64,000 nucleotides of DNA from Streptococcus pacificus (GCF_016481305.1 NZ_JAENBO010000001.1:558001-622000); one strand, 5' to 3'. Numbered from the stretch's first letter, positions 48,023 to 58,453 are shown. Program-made: numbers and translations. The notes: a model not told the origin generated them from the sequence alone.

Positions 48023-49840
48023 CTATTCAACCGTCACAGATTTTGCAAGGTTTCGTGGTTTATCGACATCTAATCCTCTCTGGAGTGAGGCATAGTAGGC
48101 GATTAGTTGGGTTGGAACAACCATCCCTATACTTGAGAGGTAAGGATGAACTGCCATAACAACAATATCATCTGAATCTTTGTCTGCTCCTTCTTCGACA
48201 ATGGTTAAAACAGATGCACCTCTTGCAATAACTTCTGAAACATTTCCTCGTGTGTGTGATAAAACTGATGGATTGTTGGATAATAGAGCAATCACAGGTG
48301 TCCCGTCTTCAATGAGAGAGATGGTGCCGTGTTTCAACTCACCTGCAGCAAAGCCTTCACACTGGATATAAGAAATTTCTTTTAGCTTCAAACTGGCTTC
48401 CATAGCAACATAATAATCATTGGAACGTCCGATATAGAAAGCATTTCGAGTCGTTTCTAATAGCTCTTGTGTTTTCTTTTCAATCACTTCTTTTTGTGAA
48501 AGAGTTGATTCAATGGATTGCGCCACAATCGATAATTCTTTAATCAAATCAAAATCTAGAGATTTTGGATTTCCTATCTTATCACCCACTGCCTTAGCAA
48601 GAAAGGCTAGCGTTGCAATCTGTGCCGTATAAGCTTTTGTGGAAGCTACTGCAATCTCAGGCCCTGCATGGATTAACATGGTATAGTTGGCTTCGCGTGA
48701 CAAGGTTGAACCAGCAACATTTGTGATGGTTAAGCTTGGAATACCAAGTTCATTAGCCTTAACAAGAACCTGGCGACTATCAGCGGTTTCCCCCGACTGA
48801 CTTAAAAGAATCACCATTGGTTTTTCACTCATTAACGGCAAATCATAACCCCACTCAGACGCAATTCCCAATTCAACAGGAGTCTGGGTTAACTGTTCTA
48901 AAAACTGTTTAGCCGCATAACCCGCATGATAGGATGTTCCGGCAGCAATAATATAAAGACGATCAGAGGCTTTAACGGCATCAATAATAGCATCATCCAC
49001 AACGATTTCTTGGTTGTCATTACTATAAGTTTTGATAAGACGACGCATGACGCTAGGCTGCTCATCAATTTCTTTTAGCATATAGTAAGGATAAGTGCCT
49101 TTACCGATATCTGATAAATCAAGGCTTGCTGTGTAGCTCTCTCTTTCAATAGGATTGCTATCAAAATCTTCAATACGGATGCTATCTTTTTTAACCGTTA
49201 CTATTTCCTTATCGTGGATTTCCATAAATTCACTGGTTTCTCGAATCATCGCCATTGCGTCCGAGCAGACCATATTATAGCCATCCCCCAAGCCGATAAG
49301 AAGAGGCGATTTATTTTTGGCCACATAAATAGTATCAGGTAGCTTGCTATCAACTAAGGCAAAGGCATAAGAACCTTCAATGATAGTCAAAGCTTTTTTA
49401 AAGGCATCATATGTTGTTAGTGAGTTTTCCTTGGCCAACTGTTCAATCAAATGAACGACAATTTCAGTATCAGTGCTGCCTAGAAACGCATGATTAGTCA
49501 GATAAGTCTCTTTAAGGTCAAGATAGTTTTCAATAACACCATTGTGTACCAAAGTCAGTTCTTTGGTGGAGGATTGATGAGGATGGGCATTTTCAACACT
49601 GGGTTTTCCGTGTGTCGCCCATCTGGTGTGACCAATCCCGATGTCTCCAGCTAGGTCAATCCCAATTTTTTCTCTTAAATCAGCAATTTTACCAAAAGCC
49701 TTGATCAACTTAGCTGATTTATTGCCATCCACTAAAAAAATACCCGATGAATCATAACCTCTGTATTCAAGTTTTTCTAAACCTTGCATTAAAATATCTT
49801 TGGCATTTCTATTGCCAACAACTCCTACAATTCCGCACAT
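48023..49840 (-). CDS. glmS: Glutamine-fructose-6-phosphate aminotransferase (isomerising)
   Basis: Makes glucosamine-6-phosphate, the first step of amino-sugar supply for peptidoglycan. It is 605 residues. The mature N-terminal Cys (MCGIVGVVGN) is the glutaminase nucleophile, so the start at 49840 is fixed. Two SIS domains follow, with AAGTSYHAGYAAKQFLE and LLSQSGETADSRQVL, and the end DKPRNLAKSVTVE is standard. No GlmS ribozyme is seen; control is more likely by two NagR-like operators around the promoter. The leader has an unusual ribosome-binding arrangement (see findings). Confidence 0.98.
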   Translation of the reverse strand: MCGIVGVVGNRNAKDILMQGLEKLEYRGYDSSGIFLVDGNKSAKLIKAFGKIADLREKIGIDLAGDIGIGHTRWATHGKPSVENAHPHQSSTKELTLVHNGVIENYLDLKETYLTNHAFLGSTDTEIVVHLIEQLAKENSLTTYDAFKKALTIIEGSYAFALVDSKLPDTIYVAKNKSPLLIGLGDGYNMVCSDAMAMIRETSEFMEIHDKEIVTVKKDSIRIEDFDSNPIERESYTASLDLSDIGKGTYPYYMLKEIDEQPSVMRRLIKTYSNDNQEIVVDDAIIDAVKASDRLYIIAAGTSYHAGYAAKQFLEQLTQTPVELGIASEWGYDLPLMSEKPMVILLSQSGETADSRQVLVKANELGIPSLTITNVAGSTLSREANYTMLIHAGPEIAVASTKAYTAQIATLAFLAKAVGDKIGNPKSLDFDLIKELSIVAQSIESTLSQKEVIEKKTQELLETTRNAFYIGRSNDYYVAMEASLKLKEISYIQCEGFAAGELKHGTISLIEDGTPVIALLSNNPSVLSHTRGNVSEVIARGASVLTIVEEGADKDSDDIVVMAVHPYLSSIGMVVPTQLIAYYASLQRGLDVDKPRNLAKSVTVE

Positions 49841-49850
49841 ATATTCATTG

Positions 49851-49877
49851 GTGATAACAAACGATCACACTCTCCTT
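49851..49877 (-). promoter_or_regulatory. Displaced Shine-Dalgarno and hairpin in the glmS leader
   Basis: Minus strand AAGGAGA (49871-49877) lies about 30 bases before the ATG, too far for normal use. Between them GTGAT (49864-49868) and ATCAC (49851-49855) can pair; folding would bring the site to about 12 bases from the start. Confidence 0.45.
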
Positions 49878-49879
49878 GT

Positions 49880-49893
49880 AATTGGTATAGTCT
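49880..49893 (-). promoter_or_regulatory. NagR-like operator, downstream of the glmS promoter
   Basis: AGACTATACCAATT on the minus strand, identical over 14 bases to the copy at 49958-49971; it resembles dre sites of the GntR-family regulator NagR. Confidence 0.6.
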
Positions 49894-49922
49894 AATTTGT
49901 TTTATAATAAACAACTGTAATT

Positions 49923-49951
49923 AGTATATTACAAGGTTTGTTAAATGTCAA
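49923..49951 (-). promoter_or_regulatory. glmS promoter
   Basis: TTGACA (49946-49951), 17-base spacer, TATACT (49923-49928): a near-consensus promoter. Confidence 0.85.
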
Positions 49952-49957
49952 AGAAAT

Positions 49958-49971
49958 AATTGGTATAGTCT
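49958..49971 (-). promoter_or_regulatory. NagR-like operator, upstream of the glmS promoter
   Basis: Second copy of AGACTATACCAATT, just upstream of the -35 box; centres of the two copies are 78 bases apart. Confidence 0.6.
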
Positions 49972-49975
49972 GATA

Positions 49976-50008
49976 AAAACAAAAAATGAATAGTTGCCTA
50001 TTCATTTT
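49976..50008 (-). terminator. Terminator overlapping the end of the signal-peptidase-like gene
   Basis: ATGAATAG / CTATTCAT stem, loop TTGC, followed on the minus strand by TTTTTTGTTTTT. The stop codon lies in the stem. Confidence 0.75.
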
Positions 50009-50555
50009 CAATAAATCCAAACTGATCTAATGGCAGAATGCGAAAGTTCACAACACCCTTGATTTGTTTTTGACTAATCAGCCCAAATTCTCTACTATCT
50101 TTTGTGTTTTGTCTATTATCATTTAAAACTAGAAAATAACCTTTGGGGATTTTTGTGATATTAGACTGTGTCAATGTTTCCAATGTAAAATCCGAAGTAA
50201 AATAAGCTTCAAAACCATATCGATTATGATAATCTGTTTTTAGATTATCAATATAGGGCTCTTCTTCAATCATAGCATTAAGATAAAAAATATCATCCAT
50301 AAAGGTTACAGAGTCACCTGAGGTAGCTATAACACGACCCACGTATTCCTTTTTATCAACCTTGTAAACAACAAAATCCTTAACGGCAGGCTTGGTTCTT
50401 GTTTGAACAGTAACAAAGTCACCTGATTTTAAAAAGTTATTAGCCTCATTTTTTGAAATTTCATGCGTTGAAAAAAAGAAGAGACGTAATAATAAAACTA
50501 GATTGATACCAATAATAATTAAAAAAATATTTCTAAAAAAATCTCGTTTAACCAT
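49998..50555 (-). CDS. Signal peptidase I paralogue lacking catalytic Ser and Lys
   Basis: 185 residues with one N-terminal membrane anchor (about 9-28) and the S26 fold: FVVYKVDKKEYVGRVIATSGDSV, then VLNDNRQNTKDSREFGLI (box E). Against the active-site consensus SMxPTLxxGD the sequence reads EANNFLKSGD, putting Glu37 at the catalytic Ser. In box D the usual KR pair reads GR, so Lys is Gly73. It is therefore predicted inactive as a peptidase. S. pyogenes has a similar gene between pyk and glmS, so this is an old feature of the lineage rather than recent decay; inactive SipA-type proteins act as pilus chaperones. Role here unknown. Confidence 0.8.
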   Translation of the reverse strand: MVKRDFFRNIFLIIIGINLVLLLRLFFFSTHEISKNEANNFLKSGDFVTVQTRTKPAVKDFVVYKVDKKEYVGRVIATSGDSVTFMDDIFYLNAMIEEEPYIDNLKTDYHNRYGFEAYFTSDFTLETLTQSNITKIPKGYFLVLNDNRQNTKDSREFGLISQKQIKGVVNFRILPLDQFGFIENE

Positions 50556-50603
50556 GGTCTCTCCTCAACAATTCTTTTCTTAATTATACCATGTTTTTTG
50601 ATA

Positions 50604-50640
50604 GAAAAAAAGATAGCTGTTATAGCTATCTTGATTTTTT
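50604..50640 (-). terminator. pyk terminator
   Basis: AAGATAGCT / AGCTATCTT stem with A and T runs, between pyk and the next gene. Confidence 0.8.
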
Positions 50641-50641
50641 A

Positions 50642-52144
50642 TTATTTAACAGTACGAATTCTCATTGTGTTTGTACCACCAGTACCAACTGGTACACCAG
50701 CTACAATGACAATGTTATCACCTGACTCTACAAGCCCAGAAGATAAAGCCACTTTTTCAGCCACTTCAAACATATCATCTGTTGAGTCTGGTCGATCTGC
50801 TAATACTGGAATAACACCCCAGTTAACCATTAATGATTTTTGAATTTTTTCATCAAAGGTAATCGCAAGAATATCTGACTCAGGACGGTACTTAGAAATA
50901 AGACGTGCTGTATTTCCTGTTTCAGTAATGGTTACTACTAATTTAATATCCATTGAGCGTGTCGCATCCTTAACAGCTGATGCAACAACTTCTGTTTTGT
51001 TAGAACGCTCAAAATTATCAGAATTAAGACGACCATATTCACTAAGAAGTGTTTGAGCATTTTTGTCAATCGTTGCCATTGTTCTTACTGACTCTACAGG
51101 GTATTTACCATTAGCAGATTCTCCAGAAAGCATTGTAGCATCAGTACCATCAATGACAGCATTGAAAACATCAGAAACTTCTGAGCGAGTTGCACGAGGT
51201 TTTTCAGTCATTGTTTCAAGCATATTTGTTGCTGTGATAACTGCTTTACCTGCAGCATTTGTTTTAGTAATAATCATTTTTTGATAAACTGGTACCATTT
51301 CAAATGGTACTTCAATACCCATGTCACCACGAGCAATCATGATACCATCAGCGGCATCAATAATTTCATCAATGTTATCAATACCTTGTTGATTTTCAAT
51401 TTTTGCAAAAAGTTTAACATGTTCATTGCCTGTTTCACGAGTAATGGCACGAACTTCTTCAACATCTTTAGCAGTACGAACAAATGAAATGGCAATAAAG
51501 TTAAGACCTTGTTCTAAACCAAAGCGAATATCGGCATTATCTCTTTCTGCGAGAGCTGGGAAAGGAATTTTAGTATTTGGAATGTTAACACCTTTTTGTT
51601 TAGCAATAATACCATCATTTTCAACAAGAACTTCTAATTCATGATTTGCATGGTCTTTTGAGATAATTCTTAATCCAACTTTACCATCATCAATAAGGAT
51701 TTGTTGGCCTTTTTCAACGTGATCAAAAATGTCTAATTTACCAGCAACACTTAGGGCAATCTTATCTCTTGTTGATTGTAAGCCTTGTTTTGTTGCTACT
51801 CTAATTTTATCACCTGTTTGATAAGTGTATTCTTTGGCATCATCTGAAAACAATTCAGTTCTCATTTCAGGACCTTTGGTATCTAATAAGAATCCTACTT
51901 TTTGTCCAGCTAATTCCTCAGCATAACGAACGGTTGCCATACGGTCACCTTGTTCTTTATGATCACCATGAGAGAAATTAAAACGAAAGACATTTGCTCC
52001 AGCTTTAATTAATTCAGCAATATTATGAGCAGACTGTTCAACGTCAAGTTCCCCACTCCAATAGCCATCTTCACCATATTTTTTGCCGCCTCGAATCTCA
52101 ACAGCCGGACCTAGTGTGGCAACGATTTTAACACGTTTGTTCAT
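50642..52144 (-). CDS. pyk: Pyruvate kinase
   Basis: Converts phosphoenolpyruvate and ADP to pyruvate and ATP, the last ATP-yielding glycolytic step. It is 500 residues: KIVATLGPA at the start, the active-site segment LFAKIENQQGIDNIDEII, MIARGDMGIEVPFE, and SGESANGKYPVE. The C-terminal domain ends AGVPVGTGGTNTMRIRTVK. It follows pfkA by 54 bases, forming the streptococcal pfkA-pyk operon, often controlled by CcpA. Confidence 0.97.
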   Translation of the reverse strand: MNKRVKIVATLGPAVEIRGGKKYGEDGYWSGELDVEQSAHNIAELIKAGANVFRFNFSHGDHKEQGDRMATVRYAEELAGQKVGFLLDTKGPEMRTELFSDDAKEYTYQTGDKIRVATKQGLQSTRDKIALSVAGKLDIFDHVEKGQQILIDDGKVGLRIISKDHANHELEVLVENDGIIAKQKGVNIPNTKIPFPALAERDNADIRFGLEQGLNFIAISFVRTAKDVEEVRAITRETGNEHVKLFAKIENQQGIDNIDEIIDAADGIMIARGDMGIEVPFEMVPVYQKMIITKTNAAGKAVITATNMLETMTEKPRATRSEVSDVFNAVIDGTDATMLSGESANGKYPVESVRTMATIDKNAQTLLSEYGRLNSDNFERSNKTEVVASAVKDATRSMDIKLVVTITETGNTARLISKYRPESDILAITFDEKIQKSLMVNWGVIPVLADRPDSTDDMFEVAEKVALSSGLVESGDNIVIVAGVPVGTGGTNTMRIRTVK

Positions 52145-52198
52145 TCTTGAAAAACTCCTTTATTTCTTACTAATATTCATTTATTTAAATAGTTGGTT

Positions 52199-53290
<1,092 letters not shown>

Positions 53291-56200
53291 TCAACGAAAA
53301 ACCGTTTTCAGAACATAGGGACTTAGTAGTTCAATTAACTTTTCTTCTTTTGCAACAAAGTATTTCTGACTTTGAAGCGTTTCCTTTGATTCTTTGTAAT
53401 GAATCACAACAGGCAAAGAACCAGGAAATTGTTTTAGAATTCTAGTAATCTTATAGTCATTCTCATGATTAGCAACCAGCAACCAACATTTTTCATTTGT
53501 AGGAATAATAAGAGAATCAAGTAGCATCTGCAACTGCTGATTTCTCAACTGAATTTTACCATGAAACAGGAAGAATTGACCTTCAACTAGGGTGTCTCTA
53601 TATTTTTTATAGATTTCTGGAAATAGAGTAACATCTAGTTTTTTATTAGTGTCACTAATTGTTAGAAAAGCCATTTCCTCGCCACTCGTCTTAGTTCTGA
53701 TAACCTTGATTTTTTCAATTTCACCAAGAACCGTCATTTGTTGACCTTCAACTAATTTTGAAAATGGCGTAAATTGACCCTTTCTTTTTTCCATTTCTTC
53801 TTTCAGTGGATGAGGACTAATCCCTATACCAAGACTATTTTTCTCAAGTAGATATTTTTCAGCATTTGTGTAATCTTCTTCTTCCAACCATTGATAAGCA
53901 CTATCAGAGAAAAGACTACCGAGTTCACTAACAAAAATTAATAAAGAATCCAAATTCTTTTGAATTTTTTTCCTATTAGGGTCAAAATTATCAAACAAGC
54001 CAACCAAAACAAGTGGTTCAATGATTTTTTTCACCCGATATTTTTCAGGAAGTCTAGTTAAAAAATCTTCTATCCCCTGATAAGGTTTGTTATCAACAAT
54101 CCAAAAAGCCAATTCTTTGGGCAACTCTTTGATGTGCTTAATGCCAATAGAGATAGAATGTTGATAGACTCTATCATAATATGAAGCATTGTTTACTGTT
54201 AATTTTTCAAGGCTAAAGCCATTATCAAGAGCGTCACTAATGTAGTGATTACCAGAGTAATTGAGTAAAACATTATAAAAAACATCTGGATAATGAGCTT
54301 TGAAGAAAGCTAACTGAAAAGCCAGAGCTGAATATGCATAAGCATGACTTCTATTAAAGCCATAACCTGCAAATTTTGCCATCATATCAAATAAATGCGA
54401 AGCAATTTTTTCTGGTCTGCCTAATTCTTTAGCACCTTTTAGGAAATCTGAGCGCATGACATCCATTTGCTCTTTATTCTTCTTTGACATGGCTCTACGT
54501 AATAAATCAGCCTTCCCCAAAGAAAAACCAGCGTAGACTTGGGCAATCGTCATGACTTGTTCTTGATAGAGCATAATACCATACGTAGGCTCTAAGATTG
54601 GAGCAATTGCTGGATCGATCAGATCAATAGCCTCTTTTTTAAATTTTCTCTTAATAAAATTGTCAATATAATCACTTGCACCAGGTCGATTCAAACTGGT
54701 TGTAGCCACTATTTCTTCAAAACGAGATGGTTTTATCTGTTTTAAGAGGTTAATCGCTCCTGCTGCCTCAAACTGAAAGATACCAGCAGTTTTCCCTTGT
54801 GCAAATAGAGCTAATGTTTTTTCATCTTCTAGATTAATTGTTTTAATATCAATAGTAACCCCTTGTTCTTTAAAGAGTTTTTCCTTCATTTTTTGAACAA
54901 ATGTTAGATTTCTCAAACCAAGAAAGTCCATTTTTAATAGACCATTTGCTTCAACAGCTTGAGCATCATACTGCGTTATCATCATATCTTCGCCTGGTTT
55001 TAATGGGATATGATTGGTTAGATTATCGTCACTTAAAACAACCCCAGCTGCGTGAATTGAAGTTTGTCTAGGGTTTCCTTCAATTTTTTTTGCTATTTCA
55101 AAAGCTTTTTGAAACTCTAATTTGTTGGTGATGATTTGACGAAAATGAGCATTTTTTTCGTATGTATTGGTCAAAGTATTATTGAAAGAAATACGCTTTG
55201 TTAAAGCTCCCAATTCATATTCTGTAGCTCCAAAACGTTTAAAAACATCTCGAATAGCTTGTTTGGCACCAAATGTTGAAAAAGTAACAATTTGAGCAGC
55301 GTGTTCACTCCCATAGCGATCTCTCACATAATGGAGGAATTCTGAACGGTAGATGTCTGGTAAATCGATATCAATATCAGGCATGCTATAGCGTTCTTTA
55401 TTTAAAAATCGTTCAAACAAGAGGTTATTTTTAACAGGGTCTATCCCTGTGATTTCTAGCAAATAAGCTACAAGACTACCTGCTGCAGAACCTCTTCCCA
55501 TTCCCATATAATAGCCTTTACTAAGGCCAAAGCGGATTAAATCCCAAACAATAAGAAAATAGTCATCAAAGCCCATATCGTGAATAATGGAAAGTTCTGT
55601 TTCTAGACGTTTAGTATAGGTTTCTCCATCTAGTTTTTTTATTTTTAAAGACTGGTATGTTTTTTCACGTAATTCAATACTCGCATCTTTATCACGGTTA
55701 AAACGAGGTAATTTTAAGGAAGAATTAAAGTGGTAAGAAATACTTGAAACAAGTGCCTGAAGATTCTCCAGTGCTTGAGGAAATCGCTCCTTAAATAATC
55801 GTGTCATTGTTGGAGCATCTTGAAACTGTTGATTACCTTCAAGGGGTTTGGTTTCTTTTAGAGAAATATTTTCTTTTATAGCATGAAGCACTTGAAGCAC
55901 TTCTTTATCCTTTGTCTCAAAATATCTCACAGTATGTAAGGGAAGAATTGGTTTTTTAAACTGCTTAACTGGTGTATCTAAAGTCACACCAATATAGTAA
56001 TCATACGGAAAAGAAAGTTGGTTAATCCCATCAAAATAAGGAATGATAATAACTAGTTCACTAAAATAATCATCGTTATCTAAAAGATTCTTTTCACCTT
56101 TCATTAAAGCGGTTGATAGTTTCAATAATTGACGATAACCTAGATTATTTTTTGCAATGACATTGATTGCTACTTCTTGATTATCAATAAGAACAGTCGT

Positions 56201-56395
56201 TTCCAAACCGACAATAGGATGAATATTATTTTTCTGACTTTTATTAATAAAATGATATGCAGCATAAAGATTATCCTTATCCATAATTCCTAGATGAGAA
56301 TAACCAAGTTCCTTAGCGGTTTTAATATATTCGTCTAAATCAATGAGACTGTCCATGAATGAATAGACTGTTTTAGTATCTAATTGAACAAACAT
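53291..56395 (-). CDS. dnaE: DNA polymerase III alpha subunit (DnaE type)
   Basis: Replicative polymerase of the error-prone, lagging-strand DnaE3-like class in Firmicutes; PolC is the main enzyme and is elsewhere. It is 1034 residues, the normal short form: PHP domain first (VQLDTKTVYSFMDSL, HLGIMDKDNLYAAYHF), polymerase with catalytic Asp in MPDIDIDLPD and MGRGSAAGSLVAYLL, then the OB fold near 890-960 (TVLGEIEKIKVIRTKTSGEEMAF). AAAGGAGAAG precedes the ATG. Upstream of pfkA with 81 bases between. Confidence 0.96.
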   Translation of the reverse strand: MFVQLDTKTVYSFMDSLIDLDEYIKTAKELGYSHLGIMDKDNLYAAYHFINKSQKNNIHPIVGLETTVLIDNQEVAINVIAKNNLGYRQLLKLSTALMKGEKNLLDNDDYFSELVIIIPYFDGINQLSFPYDYYIGVTLDTPVKQFKKPILPLHTVRYFETKDKEVLQVLHAIKENISLKETKPLEGNQQFQDAPTMTRLFKERFPQALENLQALVSSISYHFNSSLKLPRFNRDKDASIELREKTYQSLKIKKLDGETYTKRLETELSIIHDMGFDDYFLIVWDLIRFGLSKGYYMGMGRGSAAGSLVAYLLEITGIDPVKNNLLFERFLNKERYSMPDIDIDLPDIYRSEFLHYVRDRYGSEHAAQIVTFSTFGAKQAIRDVFKRFGATEYELGALTKRISFNNTLTNTYEKNAHFRQIITNKLEFQKAFEIAKKIEGNPRQTSIHAAGVVLSDDNLTNHIPLKPGEDMMITQYDAQAVEANGLLKMDFLGLRNLTFVQKMKEKLFKEQGVTIDIKTINLEDEKTLALFAQGKTAGIFQFEAAGAINLLKQIKPSRFEEIVATTSLNRPGASDYIDNFIKRKFKKEAIDLIDPAIAPILEPTYGIMLYQEQVMTIAQVYAGFSLGKADLLRRAMSKKNKEQMDVMRSDFLKGAKELGRPEKIASHLFDMMAKFAGYGFNRSHAYAYSALAFQLAFFKAHYPDVFYNVLLNYSGNHYISDALDNGFSLEKLTVNNASYYDRVYQHSISIGIKHIKELPKELAFWIVDNKPYQGIEDFLTRLPEKYRVKKIIEPLVLVGLFDNFDPNRKKIQKNLDSLLIFVSELGSLFSDSAYQWLEEEDYTNAEKYLLEKNSLGIGISPHPLKEEMEKRKGQFTPFSKLVEGQQMTVLGEIEKIKVIRTKTSGEEMAFLTISDTNKKLDVTLFPEIYKKYRDTLVEGQFFLFHGKIQLRNQQLQMLLDSLIIPTNEKCWLLVANHENDYKITRILKQFPGSLPVVIHYKESKETLQSQKYFVAKEEKLIELLSPYVLKTVFR

Positions 56396-56494
56396 CGCTT
56401 CTCCTTTCCTAGATTATCATGACTTCAATTTATATTATACTATGAAACTGTAAAATAATGTTAATTCTTTTTTATTCTTTTATAGTTGTTTTTC

Positions 56495-56523
56495 TTGACA
56501 AGAAAATGTTTTTTCTGTATTAT
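56495..56523 (+). promoter_or_regulatory. Promoter of the GntR-ABC operon
   Basis: TTGACA (56495-56500), 17-base spacer, TATTAT (56518-56523). Confidence 0.8.
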
Positions 56524-56545
56524 TAAAGTAGTACAAAAACATTTT
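56503..56545. promoter_or_regulatory. Inverted repeat around the GntR-ABC promoter, candidate operator
   Basis: AAAATGTTTTT (56503-56513) and AAAAACATTTT (56535-56545) are perfect complements flanking the -10 box. Position fits autorepression by the GntR-family product just downstream. Confidence 0.5.
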
Positions 56546-56562
56546 AGTGAAAGGAGACTCTG

Positions 56563-56931
56563 ATGGCCTGGAAATTTGATGAGAAATCCCCCATTTATGT
56601 TCAGATAGCCCAACGTGTCAAAATGAGGATAATTAGCCAAGATATCAAAAGTGGTGAGCAATTGCCTACTGTAAGAGAATTTGCAGAGGAAGCTGGGGTT
56701 AATCCCAATACAATGCAACGTGCTTTTATAGAACTTGAACGTGATGGAATGGTGTATTCGCAAAGAACATCTGGTAGATTTGTTACCGATGATGAAAAAC
56801 TAATCGAACAAAAACGTCACGAATTGGCAGAAGAAGAAATAAAGCTATTTATTAATCACATGAAAAAAATTGGCTTTGATAATAAAAAGATTATTGAAGA
56901 ATTAATGAAATATTTAGGAGAAAGTAAATGA
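56563..56931 (+). CDS. GntR-family (YtrA subfamily) transcriptional regulator
   Basis: 122 residues: N-terminal winged helix (SPIYVQIAQRVKMRIISQDIKS, LPTVREFAEEAGVNPNTMQRAF) and a short ~50-residue C-terminal helical tail instead of a large effector domain, the YtrA hallmark. YtrA regulators usually repress the ABC transporter encoded next to them in response to cell-wall antibiotics; here too it overlaps the ATPase gene by 4 bases (ATGA). AAAGGAG precedes the ATG. Confidence 0.93.
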   Translation: MAWKFDEKSPIYVQIAQRVKMRIISQDIKSGEQLPTVREFAEEAGVNPNTMQRAFIELERDGMVYSQRTSGRFVTDDEKLIEQKRHELAEEEIKLFINHMKKIGFDNKKIIEELMKYLGESK

Positions 56932-57626
56932 CAGACTTACTACAATTACATCATGTCACTAAAAACTATGGTAAATTCACTGCCTTAGAGGATATTACCT
57001 TAAATTTACCTGCTGGAAAAATTATTGGCTTACTTGGACCAAATGGTAGTGGAAAAACAACGCTCATCAAGTTAATTAATGGTCTTTTGCAACCAACTAA
57101 CGGTGATATTGTTATTGATGGTTTTAGGCCATCTGTAGAAAGCAAGAAAATTATTTCCTATTTACCAGATACTACTTATCTACAAGACAATATGAAGGTT
57201 GAAGATCTTTTGATTCTATTCAAAGATTTTTATGATGATTTTGATAGTAATCGTGCAACCACTCTTTTAAACGATTTGAATATTTCTCTCAATCAAAAAC
57301 TTAAAAACTTGTCTAAAGGAAATAAGGAGAAAGTTCAATTAATCCTTGTTATGAGTCGTAAAGCAAAACTATATGTTCTTGACGAACCTATTGGTGGTGT
57401 TGACCCAGCTGCTAGGGATTATATTTTAAAAACTATTATCAACAATTATTCCGAAGACGCTTCTGTTATTATTTCAACACATTTGATTGCTGATATTGAA
57501 CCCATTTTAGATGAAGTTGTCTTTATTCAAAATGGTAACATTGTCCTTCAAGGCAACGCTGATGACTTAAGAGAAGAACATGGAAAATCAGTTGATGCTA
57601 TTTTCAGAGAAACGTTTAAAGCTTAA
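56928..57626 (+). CDS. ABC transporter ATP-binding protein
   Basis: 232 residues, one ABC domain with Walker A GPNGSGKTTLIK, signature LSKGNKEKVQLIL (a variant of LSGGQ), Walker B LYVLDEPIGGVDP and switch His in ISTHLIADIE. This is the exporter type (YtrB / bacitracin-like) with a short C-terminus. Starts within the regulator stop codon and is 14 bases before the permease gene. Confidence 0.93.
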   Translation: MTDLLQLHHVTKNYGKFTALEDITLNLPAGKIIGLLGPNGSGKTTLIKLINGLLQPTNGDIVIDGFRPSVESKKIISYLPDTTYLQDNMKVEDLLILFKDFYDDFDSNRATTLLNDLNISLNQKLKNLSKGNKEKVQLILVMSRKAKLYVLDEPIGGVDPAARDYILKTIINNYSEDASVIISTHLIADIEPILDEVVFIQNGNIVLQGNADDLREEHGKSVDAIFRETFKA

Positions 57627-57640
57627 AGGAGAATAACACA

Positions 57641-58453
57641 ATGTTTGGAAAATTATTAAAATATGAGATAAAATCTGTTGGAAAATGGTATTTTGCTCTT
57701 TACGGTGCTATCTTGTTTTGTGCCACTATTTTAGGACTATACATTAGTAGATTCAACAATGATAGTCGAATTAATGGTGAATTCTTTTTAGAGGGACGAG
57801 AGCCATCAACCTCTGAAGCAATCATTATGTTAGCTATTATACTTATCTTTGTTTCATTAATCATTGGAATCGGCATATCTACTTTCTTTATTATTGTCAA
57901 TCGTTTCAACAAGAATATCTTTGGTCGCGAAGGTTATCTAACCTTAACCCTTCCAGTATCAACTCATCAGATTATTCTTTCAAAATTATTTGCCTCATTG
58001 ATGTGGTCACTTTTAAGTTCAATAGTTCTTCTTCTTAGCATTTTTTTACTGATATTACCAAGTATTCCTTTAGATGAACTATTCTTATACCTACCAAGCA
58101 TCACGGCTAATATTCACGTTGATATATTCTTAATCGTCTTAAGCTACATTATTGTAAGTAGTATTACTTCTATTCTTATGCTGTACCTAGCGATTTCAAT
58201 TGGACAACTCTTTCAAGATAAACGTGCATTAATGGGATTTGTAGCTTTCTTTGCAATAGGTATTTTAATAGCCATCATAAAACAACTTATATTTGGTGAC
58301 ACTAATCTTTCTGATGACAGTTACTACATTGATTCTAATTTCTTAAGTATTAAACTCTTCTTTATCAGAGAAATCTTCATTAATTTATTCATATCTGCTG
58401 TCTATTACTTTGGCACTCACTATATCATCAAAAATAAATTAAATATTCAATAA
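57641..58453 (+). CDS. ABC transporter permease
   Basis: 270 residues with six hydrophobic segments (about 17-35, 60-88, 110-145, 160-190, 200-220 and 245-262) and the NRFNKNIFGREGYLTLTLPVS loop common in ABC-2-type exporters. No substrate can be read from sequence; bacitracin, lantibiotic or lipid export are typical guesses for GntR/YtrA modules. Last gene of the three-gene operon, followed by a terminator. Confidence 0.88.
   Translation: MFGKLLKYEIKSVGKWYFALYGAILFCATILGLYISRFNNDSRINGEFFLEGREPSTSEAIIMLAIILIFVSLIIGIGISTFFIIVNRFNKNIFGREGYLTLTLPVSTHQIILSKLFASLMWSLLSSIVLLLSIFLLILPSIPLDELFLYLPSITANIHVDIFLIVLSYIIVSSITSILMLYLAISIGQLFQDKRALMGFVAFFAIGILIAIIKQLIFGDTNLSDDSYYIDSNFLSIKLFFIREIFINLFISAVYYFGTHYIIKNKLNIQ

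Noticed and set aside
48023-49900. glmS ribozyme upstream of glmS
   Set aside because: No ribozyme-like core in the leader, which is only about 75 bases long; streptococcal glmS is normally controlled by a GntR-type regulator.
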